This document shows positions 35,301 through 44,041 of a DNA stretch of 64,000 bases, in pieces. Positions within the stretch are counted from its first letter, which is position 1. The number at the start of each line of letters is the position of its first letter. Source of the stretch: Stenomitos frigidus_A (GTDB lineage: Bacteria; Cyanobacteriota; Cyanobacteriia; Leptolyngbyales; Leptolyngbyaceae); the NCBI RefSeq assembly GCF_963877135.1, contig NZ_CAWNSW010000089.1:168096-232095 (forward strand), written 5' to 3'. A program made the translations under genes and the position numbers. The notes under the pieces were generated by a model that was given only the letters and a program-made list of their open reading frames with translations, had not been told where the DNA came from and did not search any database.

Positions 35301-35643
35301 AATGGAAGTGTGGGCACTAGAAGCGTTTGGTGCCGCTTATACGCTGCAAGAGTTGCTGACTGTGAAGTCGGATGATATGCAGGGACGTAATGAAGCGTTG
35401 AATGCGATCGTCAAAGGTAAAGCAATTCCCCGACCGGGAACACCAGAATCCTTCAAAGTGCTGATGCGAGAGCTGCAGTCTCTCTGCTTAGACGTTGCGG
35501 TGCACAAACTCGACACTAGAGAAGATGGCACCAGTCGCGATAGTGAGGTCGACTTGATGGCAGATGTTAGCAGCCGTCGTGCACCCTCCCGACCAACCTA
35601 TGAGTCTATTTCGCGCGATGAGATCGACGAAAGTGACGAATAA
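32344..35643 (+). CDS. rpoB: DNA-directed RNA polymerase subunit beta
   Basis: This is the catalytic-core beta subunit, 1099 residues from ATG 32344. A strong ribosome site GAGGAG (32334-32339) fixes this start rather than the in-frame GTG at 32323. Typical blocks include the fork-loop and rifampicin region ([20 protein letters not shown], then [10 protein letters not shown]), [14 protein letters not shown], and the C-terminal [24 protein letters not shown]. The Gln, Asp, His and Ser positions of the rifampicin pocket look normal. It is the first gene of the conserved polymerase operon. Confidence 0.98.
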   Translation: [1099 protein letters not shown]

Positions 35644-35662
35644 CTAGGGTGTCAGGTATTGG

Positions 35663-35705
35663 GTTTCCAGAATGGGAGGACGGACTATTCTCCCATTCTG
35701 GAAAC
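35663..35705 (+). other. Perfect intercistronic hairpin rpoB-rpoC1
   Basis: GTTTCCAGAATGGGAG (35663-35678) pairs perfectly with CTCCCATTCTGGAAAC (35690-35705) around an 11-nt loop. No U-tract follows, so it is unlikely to be a full terminator. It may be an RNA-processing or stability element or a partial attenuator between the polymerase subunits. Confidence 0.8.
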
Positions 35706-35764
35706 TCAAACTTCTCTCTTAATGCATGAAATCTTTGTCGCCACAGTAAAGAAGGAAAGACACG

Positions 35765-37639
35765 ATGCCAAAGCTAGAGCAGCGGTTTGACTACGTGAAG
35801 ATTGGTCTGGCATCTCCAGAACGGATTCGTCAGTGGGGAGAACGTACCCTACCGAATGGACAGGTGGTTGGTGAAGTAACCAAGCCAGAAACAATCAACT
35901 ACCGGACGCTGAAGCCTGAAATGGACGGGCTTTTCTGCGAACGGATTTTTGGTCCTGCGAAGGATTGGGAATGCCACTGCGGCAAATACAAGCGAGTGCG
36001 CCATCGGGGTATTGTCTGCGAACGCTGTGGTGTAGAGGTAACAGAATCTCGCGTGCGGCGGCATCGCATGGGATATATCAAGCTGGCAGCTCCGGTTGCC
36101 CATGTTTGGTATCTCAAAGGCATTCCCAGCTATATGGCAATCTTGTTAGACATGCCGTTACGGGATGTTGAGCAGATCGTCTACTTCAACGCCTATGTGG
36201 TGTTGACCCCTGGCAATGCGGAAAATCTCACCTACAAGCAACTGCTGACTGAAGATCAGTGGATTGAAATTGAGGACGAACTCTACAGCGAAGACTCGAA
36301 GTTGTCAGGTATTGAGGTTGGTATTGGTGCGGAAGCGTTGCAGCGCCTCTTGCAAGATATCGAGCTTGAAAAAGAAGCGGAGCAACTGCGTGAGGAAATT
36401 GCGACCTCTAAAGGACAAAAGCGAGCCAAGCTGATCAAGCGCCTTCGGGTCATTGACAACTTCATTGCAACCGGCTCCCAACCTGACTGGATGGTGCTGT
36501 CAGTGATTCCTGTGATTCCACCTGATCTTCGCCCCATGGTGCAGTTGGACGGTGGACGGTTTGCGACCTCGGACTTGAATGATTTGTATCGTCGGGTAAT
36601 TAACCGGAACAACCGTTTGGCGCGCTTGCAAGAAATTCTGGCTCCCGAAATCATTGTTCGCAACGAGAAGCGGATGCTTCAGGAAGCAGTGGATGCGTTG
36701 ATCGATAACGGTCGTCGTGGCCGCACGGTGGTTGGCGCGAACAATCGCCCTCTGAAATCGCTCTCCGATATCATTGAAGGGAAGCAGGGACGGTTCCGCC
36801 AAAACCTGTTGGGTAAACGGGTGGACTACTCTGGTCGTTCTGTCATCGTGGTGGGCCCCAAGCTCAAAATTCATCAGTGTGGATTGCCCAGGGAAATGGC
36901 GATCGAGCTCTTCCAGCCCTTTGTGATTCATCGCCTGATTCGTCAAGGCTTGGTCAACAACATCAAAGCCGCGAAGAAGCTGATTCAGCGGAACGATCCC
37001 ACTGTTTGGGATGTGTTGGAAGAGGTTATCGACGGGCATCCCGTGCTACTCAACCGGGCACCCACACTTCACCGTTTGGGGATTCAAGCCTTCGAGCCCA
37101 TTCTGGTTGAAGGACGTGCGATTCAGCTCCATCCGTTAGTTTGCCCAGCCTTCAACGCTGACTTTGACGGCGACCAAATGGCGGTACATGTGCCGCTGTC
37201 GATCGAATCCCAGGCCGAAGCACGCTTGCTGATGTTGGCATCGAATAATATCTTATCGCCAGCAACGGGACGTCCAATCATTACGCCTAGCCAAGACATG
37301 GTCTTGGGCTGCTATTACCTGACGGCAGAAAACCCTGGTGCAGAGACGGGCATCAACCGCTACTTCTCTAGTCTGGATGATGCCATTACAGCGTATGAAC
37401 AAAAGCAGGTGGATCTTCACGCTCATGTCTGGGTGCGCTTTGATGGGGACGTGGAAACGGATGAAGCGGACACTGAAGTGGTAGAAGAGCAGACGTCAGA
37501 AGATGGCGTCGTCACCAGGCTCTACAAGTTCCGTCGCTCACGGCATGATGCTGACGGCAATCTGCTGTCTCAATATATTCAGACAACTCCGGGACGGATC
37601 ATCTACAACAAAGCGATCCAGGATGCTTTGGCGGTTTAA
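35765..37639 (+). CDS. rpoC1: DNA-directed RNA polymerase subunit gamma (beta' N-terminal part)
   Basis: In cyanobacteria beta' is split, and this 624-residue gamma subunit is the N-terminal part. The zinc ribbon is seen at CHCGKYKRVRHRGIVCERCG (about 70-88). The catalytic Mg site NADFDGDQM is at about 465-473. A ribosome site (GAAGGAAAG) precedes ATG 35765. The acidic C-terminus with a degenerate DVETDEADTEVVEEQ stretch is where the break from beta' lies. Confidence 0.98.
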   Translation: MPKLEQRFDYVKIGLASPERIRQWGERTLPNGQVVGEVTKPETINYRTLKPEMDGLFCERIFGPAKDWECHCGKYKRVRHRGIVCERCGVEVTESRVRRHRMGYIKLAAPVAHVWYLKGIPSYMAILLDMPLRDVEQIVYFNAYVVLTPGNAENLTYKQLLTEDQWIEIEDELYSEDSKLSGIEVGIGAEALQRLLQDIELEKEAEQLREEIATSKGQKRAKLIKRLRVIDNFIATGSQPDWMVLSVIPVIPPDLRPMVQLDGGRFATSDLNDLYRRVINRNNRLARLQEILAPEIIVRNEKRMLQEAVDALIDNGRRGRTVVGANNRPLKSLSDIIEGKQGRFRQNLLGKRVDYSGRSVIVVGPKLKIHQCGLPREMAIELFQPFVIHRLIRQGLVNNIKAAKKLIQRNDPTVWDVLEEVIDGHPVLLNRAPTLHRLGIQAFEPILVEGRAIQLHPLVCPAFNADFDGDQMAVHVPLSIESQAEARLLMLASNNILSPATGRPIITPSQDMVLGCYYLTAENPGAETGINRYFSSLDDAITAYEQKQVDLHAHVWVRFDGDVETDEADTEVVEEQTSEDGVVTRLYKFRRSRHDADGNLLSQYIQTTPGRIIYNKAIQDALAV

Positions 37640-37741
37640 GGCAGTTTTAGATTAGTGATTTTAGAGCGTGGCGTTGGGCAATCATGCCGATCGCGATGCT
37701 CTGAAATCGAACATTCATTCATGGGAGAGGCGGGGTAACTC

Positions 37742-40700
37742 ATGGTAGAGCAAAATAACCAACCAGTTTTTCGTAACCGTGTTGTGGATAAGGGGCAACT
37801 GCGAAAGTTGATTTCCTGGGCATTCACCACGTATGGCTCGGCTCGCACCGCTCAGATGGCGGATCAACTGAAAGATTTGGGCTTTCGCTATGCCACCAGA
37901 GCAGGCGTTTCGATTAGCGTCGATGACCTGCAAATTCCTCCCAGCAAGCGCAAGCTGTTAGAGGCGGCCGAAGAAACCATTCGCGCCACTGAAGAACGCT
38001 ATACGCGGGGTGAAATCACTGAAGTTGAGCGCTTCCAAAAGGTGATTGATACCTGGAACGGTGCCAGTGAAGAGCTGAAAGATGAGGTTGTACGCCACTT
38101 TCGATCGAATAATCCGCTCAACTCAGTCTATATGATGGCGTTCTCCGGCGCACGGGGAAACATCTCTCAGGTGCGTCAGCTGGTTGGGATGCGGGGCCTG
38201 ATGGCCGATCCTCAAGGTGAGATTATTGACTTGCCCATTAAGACGAACTTCCGCGAAGGGCTAACAGTTACTGAGTACATCATCTCATCGTATGGTGCTC
38301 GTAAGGGCTTGGTTGATACCGCCCTGCGGACGGCCGACTCGGGGTACCTTACTCGTCGACTCGTCGACGTTTCTCAAGATGTCATCATCCGCGAGTTGGA
38401 TTGCGGCACCCAGCGCGGCATCCCGGTGCGGAGCATGATGGATGGCGATCGCGTCCTCATCCCGCTGAAAAATCGTCTACTCGGTCGGGTTGCAGCCGAA
38501 CCCATGGTTGATCCTGCGACAGGCGAAGTGATTGTGGAACGCAATCAATCCATTACGGATGAAATGGCTGACCACATCGGTAGAGCGAAGCTGGAGGAAG
38601 TGATTGTTCGTTCGCCGCTGACCTGTGAAGCTACGCGATCGGTCTGTCAACATTGCTATGGCTGGAGTCTGGCCCATGCCCATATGGTTGATATCGGTGA
38701 AGCAGTGGGGATTATTGCCGCGCAGTCGATCGGTGAGCCGGGTACCCAGCTGACGATGCGCACCTTCCATACGGGTGGTGTGTTTACAGGTGAAATGGCG
38801 CGTCAGGAAAAAGCTCAGTTTGATGGCACGCTGAAGTTTCCCAAGAAGCTGAGGATTCGACCCTATCGGACTCGTCACGGTGAAGATGCTTACACCGTTG
38901 AGTCGGTGGAAGCCAGTTCCAAATTGACCTTAGAAGCGAAAGATGGTCGGCAGCAGACGTTTTCAGTACTGCAGGGCGCAACGCTACTGGTCAAAGACGG
39001 CCAGAAAGTTAAAGAAGGACAAATTCTAGCCGAAGTCCCTCTCACCGGACGGGCGCGCAAAACCACTGAGAAAGCGGCTAAGGACGTTGCGTCCGACATG
39101 GCGGGTGAAGTTCAGTTTGCTGATCTCGTGCCGGAAGAGAAAAAAGACCGTCAAGGTAACACGACCCGCATCGCGCAGCGCGGTGGCCTGGTCTGGATTC
39201 GCTCTGGTGAAGTGTATAACCTTCCCCCTGGTGCTGAGCCGATCGTCAAGAACGGCGATCGCATTGATGCCAACGGTGTTATTGCCGAAACCAAACTCGT
39301 TACCGAACATGGCGGCGTGGTGCGGTTACCTGCTGATGCGGATGGCAAGGGCGGACGAGAAGTAGAAATCATCACTGCGTCTGTCTTGCTGGATGAAGCA
39401 AAAGTGCGGGCAGAGAGCTTTCAAGGGCGCGACCATTACCTGATTGAGACTAACTACAATCAGCTCTTCTCGCTCAAAGCGACGCCTGGAACCAAAGTTA
39501 CCAACAATCAGGTCGTTGCAGAACTGATTGACGACCACTATCGCACCCAAACGGGCGGCATCATCAAATACTCTGGTGTTGAAGTTGCCAAACGCGGTAA
39601 GGCAAAGCAAGGCTACGAGGTGGTTAAAGGCGGCACGCTGCTATGGATTCCAGAAGAAGCCCACGAAGTCAACAAAGACATTTCACTCTTGATGGTGGAA
39701 GACGGTCAATACGTCGAAGCGGGCACTGAGGTTGTAAAAGACATTTTCTGCCAGAGCAACGGGGTCGTTGAAGTCACTCAAAAGAATGACATCCTGCGCG
39801 AAATTGTCGTCAAACCAGGCGACCTCCATATGGTGGATAACCTGGATGACATCATCACCAAGGAAAGCATTCTGGTGAACCCTGGTCAAACCGTTATGGC
39901 AGGGTTGACGGTGGATGAGCTGCGTTACGTCGAGTATGTGGAAACGCCTGAAGGCCCAGCCCTACTGCTGCGCCCAGTCACCGAATTTACCGTGCCCGAC
40001 GAGCCCTCAGTGCCCAGTCAGGAGTCGGCGAATGAGGAATCGGGTCGATCGATTCGCTTGCGGGCTGTGCAACGTCTGCCTTACAAAGATGGTGAGCGGG
40101 TCAAATCCGTTGAAGGTCTAGAGTTACTGAAGATTCAGCTTGTGCTGGAGATCGGTCAGGACGCCCCTCAGCTTGCTGCTGACATTGAGCTTGTGCCTGA
40201 CGAAACAGACTCGGAAACGATGCGTTTACAGTTGGTTATCCTAGAATCGCTGGTGATCCGTCGTGATATTGCGGCTGATCCAACCCAGGGCCCGACGAAG
40301 ACTCGTGTGCTCGTGAAAGACGGTGACCAAATTGCACCCGGAGCGGTGGTCGCCCGTACCGAAATTCTGTGTAAAGAAGCGGGTGAAGTACAGGGGATTC
40401 GTGAGGCGGCCGAAGCCATCCGCCGAATTCTGGTGGTACGGCCTGCGGACATGATTACGGTAACGACCAAGGGCAAACCACCGACTGTGAAGGTTGGCGA
40501 TCTGCTCGTTGCAGGGTCTGACCTTGCCCCTGGAGTTGCGTTGCAGGAATCAGGTCAGATTGTCAGCGTTGGGGATGCTGAAGTTACCCTCCGCCACGCC
40601 CGCCCGTATCGGGTGTCGCCCGGCGCCGTCCTTCATATTGATGACGGCGACCTGGTGCAGCGGGGTGACAACCTGGTCATCCTGGTGTTTGAGCGCACGA

Positions 40701-41731
40701 AGACGGGAGACATCATCCAGGGTCTGCCTCGGATTGAAGAACTGCTGGAAGCGCGTAAACCCAAAGAGGCTTGCGTCTTGGCGGCACGACCAGGGACTGC
40801 TCAAGTGGTCTACGGTGACGACGATTCGGTGAAGGTCAAGGTGATTGAAACCGATGGCGTGATTGCTGAGTATCTCATTGGACCCGGACAAAACGTGATT
40901 GTGTCGGATGGTCAGGAGGTTCTGGCAGCTGAGCCGCTTACCGACGGTCCCGCCAACCCTCACGAAATTTTGGAGGTCTTCTTCAAATACCGTCGGGAAA
41001 CCGATGGGGTACATGATGCGGCTCTGGTCAGCTTACAAATGGTGCAGACGTTCCTGGTGAACGAGGTGCAGTCGGTGTATCAGTCTCAAGGGGTTGATAT
41101 TTCGGACAAACACATCGAAGTGGTCGTGCGTCAGATGACCTCTAAAGCACGGGTGGATGACGGTGGTGACACAACCATGCTGCCCGGCGAACTGGTGGAG
41201 CTGTATCAGGTGGAGCAAGTCAACGAAGCGATGGCAATTACAGGCGGCGCACCAGCGGAATATACGCCCGTGCTGCTGGGTATCACCAAAGCCTCGCTAA
41301 ACACCGACAGCTTTATCTCAGCGGCCAGCTTCCAGGAAACCACACGGGTGCTGACTGAAGCGGCGATCGAAGGCAAGTCTGATTGGCTACGGGGCCTGAA
41401 GGAAAACGTGATCATTGGACGCCTGATTCCTGCGGGTACAGGGTTTAATGCCTACGAAGAGCAGAGTAGTCCCGATGTGGATCTCTCCTACGATGGCATT
41501 GGCGTGTTTGATGATGATGCGGATCTGAAGGACGTTGTGCTAGACGATCGCACCGCTCGTTCGTATGGGTTAGACAGTTTTGATGAACGTCCTACCTACA
41601 CCTTCGACAACTTTGGCGTGCCTGCCGTTGATGCCGAGCCGTTCTCACCCATCCTGGAAGACGACGACTTAATCAGCGATGACGTTGATGAGGTCGATGA
41701 CGTGGACGATATCGATGTGGACGATGCATAA
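37742..41731 (+). CDS. rpoC2: DNA-directed RNA polymerase subunit beta' (C-terminal part)
   Basis: This 1329-residue subunit is the C-terminal part of beta'. The bridge helix and trigger-loop part includes FSGARGNISQVRQLVGMRG and EPGTQLTMRTFHTGGVFTG. A second zinc site CEATRSVCQHCYG is present. The long middle section (about residues 345-980) is the cyanobacterial SI3 insertion in the trigger loop. The C-terminus holds EVFFKYRRE and an acidic tail (DDDLISDDVDEVDDVDD). It is followed by a GC-rich hairpin at 41761-41788. Confidence 0.98.
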   Translation: MVEQNNQPVFRNRVVDKGQLRKLISWAFTTYGSARTAQMADQLKDLGFRYATRAGVSISVDDLQIPPSKRKLLEAAEETIRATEERYTRGEITEVERFQKVIDTWNGASEELKDEVVRHFRSNNPLNSVYMMAFSGARGNISQVRQLVGMRGLMADPQGEIIDLPIKTNFREGLTVTEYIISSYGARKGLVDTALRTADSGYLTRRLVDVSQDVIIRELDCGTQRGIPVRSMMDGDRVLIPLKNRLLGRVAAEPMVDPATGEVIVERNQSITDEMADHIGRAKLEEVIVRSPLTCEATRSVCQHCYGWSLAHAHMVDIGEAVGIIAAQSIGEPGTQLTMRTFHTGGVFTGEMARQEKAQFDGTLKFPKKLRIRPYRTRHGEDAYTVESVEASSKLTLEAKDGRQQTFSVLQGATLLVKDGQKVKEGQILAEVPLTGRARKTTEKAAKDVASDMAGEVQFADLVPEEKKDRQGNTTRIAQRGGLVWIRSGEVYNLPPGAEPIVKNGDRIDANGVIAETKLVTEHGGVVRLPADADGKGGREVEIITASVLLDEAKVRAESFQGRDHYLIETNYNQLFSLKATPGTKVTNNQVVAELIDDHYRTQTGGIIKYSGVEVAKRGKAKQGYEVVKGGTLLWIPEEAHEVNKDISLLMVEDGQYVEAGTEVVKDIFCQSNGVVEVTQKNDILREIVVKPGDLHMVDNLDDIITKESILVNPGQTVMAGLTVDELRYVEYVETPEGPALLLRPVTEFTVPDEPSVPSQESANEESGRSIRLRAVQRLPYKDGERVKSVEGLELLKIQLVLEIGQDAPQLAADIELVPDETDSETMRLQLVILESLVIRRDIAADPTQGPTKTRVLVKDGDQIAPGAVVARTEILCKEAGEVQGIREAAEAIRRILVVRPADMITVTTKGKPPTVKVGDLLVAGSDLAPGVALQESGQIVSVGDAEVTLRHARPYRVSPGAVLHIDDGDLVQRGDNLVILVFERTKTGDIIQGLPRIEELLEARKPKEACVLAARPGTAQVVYGDDDSVKVKVIETDGVIAEYLIGPGQNVIVSDGQEVLAAEPLTDGPANPHEILEVFFKYRRETDGVHDAALVSLQMVQTFLVNEVQSVYQSQGVDISDKHIEVVVRQMTSKARVDDGGDTTMLPGELVELYQVEQVNEAMAITGGAPAEYTPVLLGITKASLNTDSFISAASFQETTRVLTEAAIEGKSDWLRGLKENVIIGRLIPAGTGFNAYEEQSSPDVDLSYDGIGVFDDDADLKDVVLDDRTARSYGLDSFDERPTYTFDNFGVPAVDAEPFSPILEDDDLISDDVDEVDDVDDIDVDDA

Positions 41732-41760
41732 CGCTTGGGTGTAAACACACTCAAGCTGTG

Positions 41761-41788
41761 ACAAAGGCGCGGGTAACCGCGCCTTTGT
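41761..41788 (+). terminator. Hairpin after rpoC2
   Basis: ACAAAGGCGCGG (41761-41772) pairs perfectly with CCGCGCCTTTGT (41777-41788) around GTAA. There is only a short T-run after it, so it is a GC-rich end-of-operon hairpin. Confidence 0.7.
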
Positions 41789-41848
41789 GGCGTTTAAACT
41801 GGTAAACGGCGCATCGATTTAACAAGGGAAAGAAGCGGGGTCCGGCGT

Positions 41849-42901
41849 ATGATGAGTCCTGGAGATCGGGTGGCCATACTGCTGCATGATGGCGTTCTGG
41901 GTGCACAAGGCAAAACGGGGCTGGCAATGTTGCGCTATAGCGATGCAGCGATCGTGGCGGTGATCGATCGCGCCACGGCTGGTCAGCCGCTCCCTGAGCT
42001 AACCAACATTCCGCGACAAGTCCCGATTGTTGACTCGGTGGCAGCGGCACTTCTCTATAAACCGACGGTGCTGGTGATTGGTATTGCGCTGCTAGGCGGC
42101 ATTTTACCCGCCGATTGGCAGGATGATGTGCAGCAGGCGATCGCGTCTGGGCTGTCGATCGTCAACGGTCTGCATACGCCCTTAAACCGTGATCCGGCAC
42201 TTCAAGCCTTACTCAAACCGGGACAGTGGATCTGGGACGTGCGGCAAGAGCCACCGGGTTTGACGGTTGGCACGGGACAGGCACGGCAACTCTCCTGTCT
42301 GCGGGTGCTCACAGTCGGTACCGATATGAGCGTTGGCAAGATGTCAACCAGCCTGGAACTGCACCGTGCGTCCCTCAAACGTGGCTTGAGATCGGCGTTT
42401 CTGGCATCCGGTCAGGCGGGGATGATGATTGCGGGGCCTGGCATCCCGCTGGATGCGATCAGGGTAGATTTTGCAGCCGGAGCGGTGGAACAGCTTGTTT
42501 TGCAGGCGAGTGGCGATCGCGATATTTTGCACCTTGAAGGACAGGGTTCTCTATTGCATCCGGCATCGACGGCAACGTTGCCCTTGATGCGGGGTAGCCA
42601 ACCAACCCATCTGGTGCTGGTGCATCGAGCGGGGCAGACCCACAGCCGCAATGCTCCCGCTTTTAAAATTCCACCGTTGCCGGATGTGGTGCAGCTCTAT
42701 GAAGCGGTAGTAGCAGCAGCGGGAGCATTTACACCTGCACGGGTGGCTGCGATCGCACTGAACACGGCCCATTTAGACGAGCATGAGGCTCGACAGGCGA
42801 TCGACCAGGTACAGCAGGATACACATCTGCCCTGTACTGATCCAGTGCGGTTAGGCGCGCAGCCGTTGTTAGATGCCATCGTAGACCAGCGTCAAGTGTG
42901 A
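41849..42901 (+). CDS. DUF1611 domain protein (DgcN-like)
   Basis: This 350-residue protein has the two-part DUF1611/COG3367 layout. The N-terminal part is Rossmann-like (VAILLHDGVLGAQGKTGLAMLRY). The C-terminal part is P-loop-like, with VLTVGTDMSVGKMSTSLELHRA as the probable nucleotide loop, and HLEGQGSLLHPAS and SQPTHLVLVHRAGQ blocks. Members such as DgcN take part in D-glutamate or amino-acid metabolism together with a dipeptide epimerase, but no epimerase is adjacent here. Two ATGs (41849, 41852) are possible starts. Confidence 0.85.
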   Translation: MMSPGDRVAILLHDGVLGAQGKTGLAMLRYSDAAIVAVIDRATAGQPLPELTNIPRQVPIVDSVAAALLYKPTVLVIGIALLGGILPADWQDDVQQAIASGLSIVNGLHTPLNRDPALQALLKPGQWIWDVRQEPPGLTVGTGQARQLSCLRVLTVGTDMSVGKMSTSLELHRASLKRGLRSAFLASGQAGMMIAGPGIPLDAIRVDFAAGAVEQLVLQASGDRDILHLEGQGSLLHPASTATLPLMRGSQPTHLVLVHRAGQTHSRNAPAFKIPPLPDVVQLYEAVVAAAGAFTPARVAAIALNTAHLDEHEARQAIDQVQQDTHLPCTDPVRLGAQPLLDAIVDQRQV

Positions 42902-42946
42902 GGGCAATCGTGCGTCAAAGAACATCGTTGGACGATTTGACCTCAA

Positions 42947-43018
42947 AGCAGGTCATTGGATTCGAACCAACGATATTCACCTTGTAATGATGATGTTCTG
43001 CCACTGAACGATACCCAC
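42947..43018 (-). tRNA. Divergent tRNA-Val (anticodon UAC)
   Basis: Read on the minus strand, a full cloverleaf forms: D-arm GTTC/GAAC with loop AGTGGCA, anticodon stem TCATC/GGTGA with loop ATTACAA (anticodon TAC), variable loop ATATC, and T-arm GTTGG/CCAAT with loop TTCGAAT. U8, A14, G15, G18, G19, U33, A37, C48, G53, A58 and C61 are in place. The acceptor stem (GTGGGTA with GACCTGC) has U2-G71 and G3-U70 wobbles and an A7-G66 mismatch, and the discriminator is U73. It is unlike the usual GGGCGATTAGCTCAG-type tRNA-Val, so it may be an accessory or decaying copy. CCA is not encoded. Confidence 0.65.
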
Positions 43019-43152
43019 AGGAGAAGGGAGGAGTGATGAAAGGCAGGGCTGCGAAATACTTTGGCGTACGTTTCACAGAGCGATGATCGATCGCGCTTGG
43101 CTCTACGAAGGGCATTGCGATCGCAATCCTCCACCCCTCATCCCTCCCTTTT

Positions 43153-43191
43153 TGGACTCTTGCTGTGACTTTTTAGACTCTTGCTGTGACT
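43153..43191. repeat. Direct repeat at the 3' end of the superoxide dismutase gene
   Basis: GACTCTTGCTGTGACT occurs twice 21 bp apart (43155-43170 and 43176-43191). The second copy contains the end of the sod coding region; the first lies just past its stop codon. Confidence 0.7.
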
Positions 43192-43919
43192 GCCAGCTTG
43201 TACCGATCGCCCACCGCTTTCCAGTTGACGACATTCCACCAGGCTTGCAGGTAGTCAGCGCGACGGTTTTGGTAGAGCAGATAGTAAGCGTGTTCCCAAA
43301 CGTCGTTGCCCAGAATGGGATAGAGTCCATCTGTCAAGGGATTGTCTTGATTGGTGGTGCTGGTGATTTGGAGCTTGCCCTCTTTGGTGCGTACAAGCCA
43401 CGCCCAGCCGCTACCGAAACGCTTGGTGCCAGCTTCGTTGAACTGCTTCTGGAACTCAGCGAAACTGCCAAAGTTTTTTTGAATGGCTGTTGCGAGTTCA
43501 CCCGTGGGTTCGCCGCCTGCTTTGGGACCCATGATTGACCAAAACATGGTGTGGTTGACGTGTCCACCACCATTGTTGCGGATGCTGGTACGCACATCTT
43601 CGGGCACGCGATTGAGATTACGAAGGAGGTCTTCAGCGGTTTTGCCCTGAAGTTGGGGATATCTCTCGACCGCCGCATTCAAGCCTTTGACGTAAGCAGC
43701 GTGATGCTTATCGTGGTGGAACTGCATCGTTCGTTCATCAATATGCGGTTCCAAAGCGTTGTACGCATAGGGAAGCGGCGGCAACGTAAAAGCGGCTTGA
43801 GCGGCTGGCTTTTCAGGAGACTCGGCTGCCCAGGTGAAACCGGGGGCATAGATACCTGCAGCGATCGCCCCTGTACCTGCGCCTAGCAAGCTCAAAAAGT
43901 GACGACGATTCAATGTCAT
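43173..43919 (-). CDS. sodA: Secreted manganese superoxide dismutase
   Basis: SodA converts superoxide to H2O2 and O2. The protein has 248 residues. The N-terminus NRRHFLSLLGAGTGAIAAG is a Tat-like signal peptide (twin Arg, hydrophobic h-region), so the enzyme is likely exported to the periplasm or lumen. The metal ligands are H68, H123, D206 and H210, as in MQFHHDKHH, VNHTMFW and DVWEHAYYL. The Gln in TTNQDNPL (Q191), together with GGGHVNH, favours the Mn type over the Fe type. Confidence 0.94.
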   Translation of the reverse strand: MTLNRRHFLSLLGAGTGAIAAGIYAPGFTWAAESPEKPAAQAAFTLPPLPYAYNALEPHIDERTMQFHHDKHHAAYVKGLNAAVERYPQLQGKTAEDLLRNLNRVPEDVRTSIRNNGGGHVNHTMFWSIMGPKAGGEPTGELATAIQKNFGSFAEFQKQFNEAGTKRFGSGWAWLVRTKEGKLQITSTTNQDNPLTDGLYPILGNDVWEHAYYLLYQNRRADYLQAWWNVVNWKAVGDRYKLAVTARV

Positions 43920-44041
43920 GGCGGTAAATCCTCATACTCTGAAACACTGTATTGCAATGATTGCAGCGCACAAGGATTATGTCATGACTACAGCGATACA
44001 GGTTTGAGGGCTGATACGTCGGTTGGATGTGGCGGATACGC

